A stretch of DNA of 40,760 nucleotides, taken from assembly GCA_017433615.1 (NCBI GenBank), contig JAFRGW010000127.1, forward strand, positions 1 to 40,760. Direction: 5' to 3'. The notes beneath the pieces were generated by a model. It was not told where the DNA came from and searched no databases. It worked only from the letters and a program-made list of their open reading frames with translations. This DNA is from Eubacterium sp. (lineage in GTDB: Bacteria > Bacillota > Clostridia > Lachnospirales > Lachnospiraceae). Below are positions 35,258 to 40,760 of the stretch, one piece after another; positions within the stretch are counted from its first letter, which is position 1, and every line of letters begins with the position of its first letter. The position numbers and the translations under genes are program-made.

Positions 35258-36625
35258 ATGAAAAAAAGACACATCAAAAGTTCCTTCCTCTACATTGCAT
35301 TTACATTGCTTGTCGCTGTGTTTGGAACGATGACGCTGGTCAGTCTGAATCATCTGCACAGCGGCCTCGGCTCGATGCAGGCAACGACAGAGGAGTATAT
35401 TGAGTCGCAGCAGGCGGTGAGCAGTATGCGGGAGGCGTCTGACTTTCTGACGATGCAGTCGCGGGAGTATGTTGTCAACGGCGATCCGGTGAACCTGCGG
35501 GCGTATCTGGAGGAAATCAACGAGACAAAGCGCCGCGACAATGCCCTGGAGGTTCTGGCAAAGTACCAGCCGGAGGGAACGGCGTATCAGCAGCTGATGA
35601 CGGCAGTCGAAAGCTCCAATGCGCTGGCGGAAGTCGAGATGTATGCGATGCGTATGACGTCGGAAGGCTATGAGATGTCAGAGACGGAACTGGAGAATTA
35701 TTTCCCGGACACGGTACTCACGGATGAGGACCGTGCGCTGTCTCTGGAAGAGAAGAAAGCAAAAGCCATCAGCATGATGTTTGATGAGAACTATACGGAG
35801 ATGAAGCATGTCATCATGAACAATTCCTACAGCAGTCTGGAGGAATTGATCGGCATGACGCGTGACAGGCAGGTTACCAGTTACGAGGAGACAACGCGGC
35901 AGGTTACGCGTGTGGTCCGGGTCACGATTATGATTCTGCTGGTGGCACTGGCGATGCTGATTATCAATACGCTTCTGGTTCTTACGCCGATGACCCGGAG
36001 TGTTTCCTACATCCGGAAGCATGAGCCGCTGCCGCTGAAGGGCGTCGCGGAGTATGTGTATCTTGCGGATGCCTATAACCAAATGCTTGAGCGGACAGTC
36101 GAGCATCAGGAGAAGCTCTCCTACGAGGCCTCTCACGACGAGCTGACGGATCTGTACAACCGGAAAATGTTCGAGGAAATGCGGCTGGAGCTGGTGGATA
36201 AAGGAATCGCCATGCTGCTGATCGATGTGGACTATTTTAAGAGCATCAATGATACCTACGGCCATGGAATCGGTGATGAAGTGCTGAAAAATGTAGCAGC
36301 GATTCTGGCACACAGCTTCCGTATGGAGGACTATGTCAGCCGGATCGGCGGCGATGAATTTGCCGTGATTATGCGGCATATGGACAGCAGTCTCAAACAT
36401 GTTGTGGAGGCCAAGATTCAGCATGTGCGTGAGACGCTGGCGGAGACGGAAGGACTGCCGCCGGTCACACTCAGTATCGGTGTTGCATTTTCCGAAAAGG
36501 GAAACCGCGAGGATGTCTATCAGAAGGCAGATCTCGCACTTTACGATGTAAAAGACCGGGGCCGGAACGGTTATGCGTTCTATGAGTCCTGGATGCTCGA
36601 GAAGAAGACTGCCGGGAAGGCCTGA
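35258..36625 (+). CDS. Membrane diguanylate cyclase (sensor plus GGDEF)
   Basis: A 455-residue enzyme predicted to make c-di-GMP from two GTP. A membrane helix (~8-29) and a second (~220-245) flank an extracytoplasmic helical sensor. A short linker precedes a GGDEF domain with an intact active site, RIGGDEF (362-368), and an intact inhibitory I-site, RMED (355-358), five residues before it, so product inhibition is expected. AGG precedes the ATG by 9 bp. It lies directly downstream of the PilT-type ATPase gene and upstream of a c-di-GMP phosphodiesterase, so it probably sets local c-di-GMP for pilus or surface control. Its stop codon lies at the start of a 37-bp tandem repeat. Confidence 0.94.
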   Translation: MKKRHIKSSFLYIAFTLLVAVFGTMTLVSLNHLHSGLGSMQATTEEYIESQQAVSSMREASDFLTMQSREYVVNGDPVNLRAYLEEINETKRRDNALEVLAKYQPEGTAYQQLMTAVESSNALAEVEMYAMRMTSEGYEMSETELENYFPDTVLTDEDRALSLEEKKAKAISMMFDENYTEMKHVIMNNSYSSLEELIGMTRDRQVTSYEETTRQVTRVVRVTIMILLVALAMLIINTLLVLTPMTRSVSYIRKHEPLPLKGVAEYVYLADAYNQMLERTVEHQEKLSYEASHDELTDLYNRKMFEEMRLELVDKGIAMLLIDVDYFKSINDTYGHGIGDEVLKNVAAILAHSFRMEDYVSRIGGDEFAVIMRHMDSSLKHVVEAKIQHVRETLAETEGLPPVTLSIGVAFSEKGNREDVYQKADLALYDVKDRGRNGYAFYESWMLEKKTAGKA

Positions 36626-36768
36626 GAGAGAGGTCGGAAGAGGCCGCAAAGGCCAGACCTGAGAGAGAGGTCGGAAGAGGCCGCAAAGGCCAGACCTGAG
36701 AGAGCGGTCGGAAGAAGTCGCAAAGGCCAGGGCTGAGAGAGCGGTCGGAAGAAGCCGCAGAAGCCTGA
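36621..36768 (+). repeat. 37-bp tandem repeat at the diguanylate cyclase stop codon
   Basis: Copies lie at 36621-36657, 36658-36694, 36695-36731 and 36732-36768. The first two are identical and the later ones diverge gradually. The first copy contains the TGA stop of the upstream gene. Units can fold: AGGTC pairs with GACCT, enclosing GGCC-GCAAA-GGCC. Confidence 0.95.
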
Positions 36769-36828
36769 ACGGCGTGAATTGACAGAACGAAAAACAGATG
36801 GAATTTTTGCATTTGGAGAGAAAATGCT

Positions 36829-38520
36829 ATGCTGAAAAGTCATGTAAAATTTCATTCAACAGCGGGGAAGCGTCTGGTGCTGATTGTCGATGATGAACAG
36901 GTGAACCGCGAACTGCTCGGATTCATTGTGTCCTCTGATTTTGATGTCCTGTATGCGGCGAGCGGCGAGGAGGCCATGCAGGTTCTGAAGGAGAACGCGC
37001 GGCATATTTCACTGGTTCTTCTGGATCTGATGATGCCGGGGATGGACGGATTTGATGTTATGCGGATCATGCGGAATGATCCGGCATACGAGGGAATCCC
37101 GATTCTGGTGCTCACCAATGAGGAGAAGGCAGAGGTCGAAAGCCTGCGCCTGGGCGCGTCGGATTTTATTATCAAACCGTTCCGCAATCCGGAAGTGATT
37201 ATTGCGCGGATGCAGAAGGCGATCGAGCTGTTCGAGGACCGGCATATCATCGAGTCGACAGAGCGCGAGCCGCTGACGGGACTTTTTATTAAGAACTTTT
37301 TCTATCGGTACGCGGAGCAGTATGACCAGTACCACACGGATACGCAGATGGATGCCATTGCACTGGATATCAGCCATTTTCATCTGATCAATGAGATGTA
37401 CGGCAGGGATGCGGGCGACGGCGTGCTGAAGCATCTGGGCGCATTTCTGAAAAGCGTCATCGAGCGGGTGAATGGAATGGCCTGCCGTCTGGAGGCGGAC
37501 AAATTCCTGATGTACCTGCCCGCGGATTCAGAGAGCTATGAAGATATGTTCGTGAAGATCAACGAGCATTTTAACTCCTACAGCGACATCAACGTCCGGG
37601 TGCGCGGCGGTATTTACAAAAATGTGGACAAGTCGCTTGGTATAGAGCGGCGGTTTGACCGCGCGACGCAGGCGGCGAACCAGATCAAGAATGATTTTAC
37701 CAAGAGCTTTTCCTACTATGACATCACGAAGCATGAGCGGGAGATTTACGCGGAGCGTCTGATCAATGAGTTCGATGCTGCGATCGAGAATCATCAGTTC
37801 CAGATTTATTATCAGCCGAAATACAATGTGCAGGGGGAGGAACCTGTGCTGGCCAGTGCCGAGGCACTGGTGCGCTGGAAGCATCCGGATCTGGGCATGG
37901 TGAGCCCGGGGATGTTTATTCCGCTGTTTGAGAAAAACGGTCTGATTCAGAAGCTGGATTACTATATCTGGGCGCGGGCAGCGGAGAATGTCAGAGTCTG
38001 GAAGGAAACAATTGGACGGAGCGTGCCGGTCTCTGTCAATGTTTCACGTGTGGATCTGTACCACCATGATCTGGTGACATATCTCCAGAAAATATTGGCG
38101 GAAAATTCGCTTTCGACGCAGGAAATGTATCTGGAAATTACGGAATCTGCCTATACGGAGAATGCGGATCAGATTGTATATGTCATCGATCTTCTGCGCA
38201 AGAAGGGCTTTCAGATTGAGATGGATGATTTCGGAACCGGGTATTCTTCGCTGAATATGCTTGCCGATATTCCGGTCGATATTCTGAAGCTGGATATGAA
38301 GTTTGTTCAGAATCTGCGCACGAACCAGAAACAGGAAACACTGGTCCGTCTGATTATGGACATTGCACGGTATCTCAATATGCGCGTTGTCGCAGAAGGG
38401 GTTGAAGAAAAGAGCCAGGTGGATTTCCTGCGGAGCGTCGGATGCCACGTCATCCAGGGATATTATTTCTCAAAGCCGCTGCCGGAGGAGGAATTTGCGC
38501 AGCTGCTGAAGGAGCTGTGA
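36829..38520 (+). CDS. Response regulator with REC, degenerate GGDEF and EAL domains (c-di-GMP phosphodiesterase)
   Basis: A 563-residue soluble protein. The REC domain (~15-130) has D21/D22, phosphoacceptor D66 (LLDLMMPGMDG), T96 and K116, all in place. The middle domain is GGDEF-like but reads EADKF at 222-226, so it should not synthesise c-di-GMP. The EAL domain (~305-560) has EALVRW at 345, EITES, DDFGTG at 466, KLDMKF and EGVEE, so it looks catalytically intact. The likely role is phosphorylation-controlled breakdown of c-di-GMP, opposing the preceding cyclase. GGAGAG lies 8 bp before the ATG. It is followed by an HPt gene; no histidine kinase is in view. Confidence 0.94.
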   Translation: MLKSHVKFHSTAGKRLVLIVDDEQVNRELLGFIVSSDFDVLYAASGEEAMQVLKENARHISLVLLDLMMPGMDGFDVMRIMRNDPAYEGIPILVLTNEEKAEVESLRLGASDFIIKPFRNPEVIIARMQKAIELFEDRHIIESTEREPLTGLFIKNFFYRYAEQYDQYHTDTQMDAIALDISHFHLINEMYGRDAGDGVLKHLGAFLKSVIERVNGMACRLEADKFLMYLPADSESYEDMFVKINEHFNSYSDINVRVRGGIYKNVDKSLGIERRFDRATQAANQIKNDFTKSFSYYDITKHEREIYAERLINEFDAAIENHQFQIYYQPKYNVQGEEPVLASAEALVRWKHPDLGMVSPGMFIPLFEKNGLIQKLDYYIWARAAENVRVWKETIGRSVPVSVNVSRVDLYHHDLVTYLQKILAENSLSTQEMYLEITESAYTENADQIVYVIDLLRKKGFQIEMDDFGTGYSSLNMLADIPVDILKLDMKFVQNLRTNQKQETLVRLIMDIARYLNMRVVAEGVEEKSQVDFLRSVGCHVIQGYYFSKPLPEEEFAQLLKEL

Positions 38521-38683
38521 AGTGCACTCTCTGAATGTGGCGCGGGCTGCGTGGTATTTGACCCGCTGATGCCAGATGATTGAGAAAACTGTCGGCGGAA
38601 GAAACAGCGAAGATTCAAACCGCGGATGGAAGGATCGGAAAAGAGAAACCTGCAGAAAATGAAAAAAGGAGGAGAAACAGAAA

Positions 38684-39022
38684 ATGCTCACAATCGACGC
38701 GCTGAAGCAGCTGGGTGCGGATACGGAAGAGGGTCTCACCAGATGTATGAATAACGAGGCGTTTTATCTGCGGCTTGTCGGAATTGCACTGAAGGATGCA
38801 AATTTTGCAAAGCTCCGGACGGAGATCGAGGCCGGCAATCTGGAAGAGGCATTTGAAAGTGCACATGCACTGAAGGGAATGCTCGGGAATGTGTCGCTGA
38901 CGAATGTAGCGGATCCGGTAATCAAAATCACCGAGGCGCTGCGTGCGAAGGATGCCGGTGCCGATTACGGGACATGGCTGGATCAGATGGAATCAGAACT
39001 TGAAAAACTGCGGGCGCTGTAA
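38684..39022 (+). CDS. HPt-domain phosphotransfer protein
   Basis: A 112-residue helical protein, mostly a single HPt domain. The phosphorylatable histidine is H61 in SAHALKGMLGNVSL, and the surrounding helices match the family. It would pass phosphate between a kinase and REC domains such as that of the preceding gene. AAGGAGGAG gives a strong ribosome binding site. The 163-bp gap before it holds no gene or clear repeat. It is the last gene of the run, and its terminator includes its stop codon. Confidence 0.93.
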   Translation: MLTIDALKQLGADTEEGLTRCMNNEAFYLRLVGIALKDANFAKLRTEIEAGNLEEAFESAHALKGMLGNVSLTNVADPVIKITEALRAKDAGADYGTWLDQMESELEKLRAL

Positions 39023-39037
39023 GCCCGCAGTTTTTTT
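39003..39037. terminator. Bidirectional terminator between convergent genes
   Basis: AAAAACTGCGGGC (39003-39015) pairs with GCCCGCAGTTTTT (39023-39035) over 13 bp. The loop contains the HPt gene's TAA stop. A/T runs on both sides let it serve this gene and the convergent repressor gene. Confidence 0.9.
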
Positions 39038-39080
39038 ATATGCAGCAGGGAATAGCCTTTCGATAGCCTGCCGCCGGATT

Positions 39081-40193
39081 TTATATCGTCAGTTTTTTTA
39101 CGGTTTCGCCGGTGACGACTTCCGGCCGGAATGTATAGTTTGCATCAAATGAAGGATCCTGAATCAGGCGCAGCAGATTTTCTGCCGCCTTGATGCCGAG
39201 CTGCTTTTTAGGATGATTGATAGTGGTCAGTTTCCGGTGCAGATCCGGAAAGGATGCATTGTCGTAGCCGGTGACAGAAATATCTTCAGGAATTCGCAAT
39301 CCCTGCTTTTCCAGCAGATAGATCATATCGTAGGCGACCTGATCGTTGTAGCAGACAATAGCCGTACAGCCGGACAGGGTGTCTGCGCAGGGGGCCGGGA
39401 GGGTGTTTTTGAACAGCAGCGGATAGGTGTCCAGTGTATACCAGAACATGCGTCCGGGCTCAACTTCCAGACCCGATTCCAGCAGCGCCTTGGCGTAGCC
39501 CTGACCGCGCTTGATGCCCTGCCGGTAGTCCGAACGTCCGATATAGGCGATCTCGCGGTGTCCTTTTTCGATCAGGTGGCGCGTGATGAGATAACCGCCG
39601 AGGATGTCATCCAGTGCCACGCAGGGCAGATGATATCCCTGATAGCGGGATTCCATCATGACGGTCGGATATTTGTGGATGACCTGCCGGAAGAGTGTCT
39701 CATCCAGCCGCGGAAACGCACTCTGTGTGCCGTCCAGCAGAATACCTGCGTAGTCCCCTTCGAGCAGCTGACGGAAGATCTGAATTTCCTTTTCGCTCCG
39801 GTTGTCGGTGAAAAACAAATTGATAAAATAACCGGCATTCTCCAGAGCCTCATAGATTCCGCTGATTCTGGCGGGGAAAATATATTCTGCAGGTTCCATG
39901 TGAACCAGTGCAATCTGCCGGGAGTCTGTCCTGACCGGCCGCAGAATTTCACGCTGAAGTTCAGCGTCCGGCACGGCAGGTTTCAGGAGTTCATTCACGT
40001 ATATGCCGCTGCCCTGGATGCTGTAGAGGAGCCCTTCCTCTTCCAGAATCTGGATCGCGCGCCGCACGGACTGCCGGCTGACAGAGAACTGCTGCATCAG
40101 GGACATTTCCGTCGGAAGCTTGCTGCCGGACGAATAATTGCCGCGTGTGATCTGTTCACGTATCCAACTCGTTATTTTTTCGTACTTATACAT
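39081..40193 (-). CDS. GntR-type repressor with LacI/AraR-like sugar-binding domain
   Basis: A 370-residue regulator. Residues ~1-70 are a GntR winged helix (YEKITSWIREQITRGNY; SKLPTEMSLMQQFSVSRQSV). The rest is a periplasmic-binding-like effector domain (ISGIYEALENAGY; DDILGGYLITRHLIEKGHRE; AIVCYNDQVAYDM; ISVTGYDNASFPDL). This GntR plus LacI-type arrangement is that of AraR from Bacillus, a sugar-responsive repressor, so a carbohydrate effector is likely but not identified. It is the only - strand gene and has its own promoter. No sugar-use genes are visible nearby. A long ORF on the + strand opposite it is a shadow. Confidence 0.93.
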   Translation of the reverse strand: MYKYEKITSWIREQITRGNYSSGSKLPTEMSLMQQFSVSRQSVRRAIQILEEEGLLYSIQGSGIYVNELLKPAVPDAELQREILRPVRTDSRQIALVHMEPAEYIFPARISGIYEALENAGYFINLFFTDNRSEKEIQIFRQLLEGDYAGILLDGTQSAFPRLDETLFRQVIHKYPTVMMESRYQGYHLPCVALDDILGGYLITRHLIEKGHREIAYIGRSDYRQGIKRGQGYAKALLESGLEVEPGRMFWYTLDTYPLLFKNTLPAPCADTLSGCTAIVCYNDQVAYDMIYLLEKQGLRIPEDISVTGYDNASFPDLHRKLTTINHPKKQLGIKAAENLLRLIQDPSFDANYTFRPEVVTGETVKKLTI

Positions 40194-40269
40194 ATATCCT
40201 ATCCGATGATTTTGCGAATGAATGCAATTACTTCAGGGAACAGCGCTGATGAACTTCAGCAGTAACATA

Positions 40270-40298
40270 AATATAACTGAAATGGTACTTTTTTGCAA
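40270..40298 (-). promoter_or_regulatory. Promoter of the GntR/LacI-type repressor gene
   Basis: On the - strand, TTGCAA (40298-40293), a 17-bp spacer and TATATT (40275-40270). It gives a leader of about 70 nt before the start at 40193. Confidence 0.55.
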
Positions 40299-40320
40299 GG
40301 GAAAATGACAAATTTGTACT
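40281..40320. promoter_or_regulatory. Possible operator pair for the repressor
   Basis: AATGGTACT (40281) and AATTTGTACT (40311) are direct repeats 30 bp apart, about three helical turns, across the - strand promoter. ATTTGTAC resembles the half-site of AraR-type operators as I recall it. Autoregulation is inferred. Confidence 0.3.
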
Positions 40321-40431
40321 GAAACGTTGGGGAATGCGGCATAATTTGTTTTATCCGGATGTGCATAGACTGTTTTTCACAGACGGTTTATAAGGCGGAT
40401 GGCGGCTCTTTTTTGCTTGTTTGAATCGTGC

Positions 40432-40437
40432 TATAAT
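40432..40437 (+). promoter_or_regulatory. Extended -10 promoter of the last gene
   Basis: TATAAT preceded by TGC, as for two other promoters in the window. No good -35 lies at the usual distance. Confidence 0.55.
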
Positions 40438-40443
40438 TATTGA

Positions 40444-40586
40444 AATGTATATCTCATTGGAAGATGCCCCCGTCTCTATAGGCGGCGGGCAACAAACCAG
40501 TCTCAGTGGCGGGACTTGAATTGCTTCGTGCGGCAGCACCGGCAGAGAAAGAATGAATGCGCGTAAAAAACAGGGAGGAGTACAGC
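40444..40586 (+). other. Possibly structured leader of the glycine-rich gene
   Basis: Downstream of the extended -10 lies a GC-rich hairpin: GCCCCCGTC pairs with GGCGGCGGGC (one bulged C) around TCTATA, at about 40467-40492. A short GTCTC-N6-GGGAC stem follows near 40500-40515. The ribosome binding site GGGAGGAG precedes the ATG at 40587. No known RNA family is recognised. Confidence 0.35.
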
Positions 40587-40760
40587 ATGGCGAATCAGCC
40601 TCTTGGAAGAAAGAAGAATACAGGAACAGGCGGAAGTGGTGTCAATCGACGGGGCGAGGGACTCGGCGGCGGTCCGGGCGGTGTTAAGCGGCCGGGTATG
40701 GGCGCTTCCGGGCGCGGTGCAGCTCCGGGCGGTTCCGGCGCATCGGGCGGCAGCGGCGCA
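40587..40760 (+). CDS. Glycine-rich protein, N-terminal part (truncated by the window)
   Basis: The first 58 codons are visible and open to the window end. The product begins MANQPLGRKKNTGTGGSG and continues as a Gly/Arg/Ser/Ala-rich stretch without a signal peptide. GGGAGGAG lies about 7 bp before the ATG, and a promoter with an extended -10 lies upstream. It may be a basic, disordered N-terminus of a larger protein. The function cannot be told. Confidence 0.75.
   Translation, partial: MANQPLGRKKNTGTGGSGVNRRGEGLGGGPGGVKRPGMGASGRGAAPGGSGASGGSGA

Noticed and set aside
39213-40265. A 350-residue + strand ORF
   Set aside because: It is the antisense shadow of the repressor gene, whose protein has clear GntR and LacI-type domains.

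Overview
The window looks like a chromosomal segment from a gut-type Firmicute, most likely Clostridia and probably Lachnospiraceae. The basis is AGGAGG-type ribosome binding sites, medium GC, very large Cna-B adhesins with LPxTG-like anchors, a SipW/TasA-like surface-fibre locus and a Gram-positive type IV pilus-like operon. This is inferred from gene content; there is no rRNA or marker gene. All genes read on the + strand except one GntR-type repressor near the right end.

Layout. (1) 1-10.4 kb: the tail of one adhesin and a complete ~3,175-residue paralogue, both ending in the same LPSTGGPGTR sorting motif. (2) 10.4-11.6 kb: an ATPase with a winged-helix-like tail, preceded by a helically phased array of an 11-bp repeat that overlaps its promoter. 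(3) 11.8-20.4 kb: a 2,813-residue secreted modular protein with a structured mRNA leader. (4) 20.6-29.2 kb: a surface-fibre locus. It holds a BTAD-type regulator with a degenerate GGDEF-like tail, a small coupled protein, a class C sortase, a pilin-like protein, two proteins with SipW-type signal peptides, a VRTGD-anchored partner, a MucBP protein with a Gly/Ala tract, and an ER-type (Ser/His) signal peptidase. (5) 29.4-39.0 kb: a transglutaminase-like lipoprotein, then PilC, four small membrane-anchored pilin-like proteins, a PilT-type ATPase, a membrane diguanylate cyclase, a REC-GGDEF*-EAL protein and an HPt protein. (6) 39.1-40.8 kb: a repressor with GntR DNA-binding and LacI-like sensor domains on the - strand, and the start of a glycine-rich protein with a possibly structured leader.

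How the genes may work together. The window is devoted to surface attachment. Region 4 would export, process and anchor a fibre. Region 5 resembles a reduced type IV pilus machine joined to c-di-GMP synthesis, c-di-GMP breakdown and phosphorelay parts. The most unusual feature is in region 5: at least four, probably five, of its genes are followed by unrelated tandem repeats with a 36-42 bp period that begin at, or within a few bases of, the stop codon.
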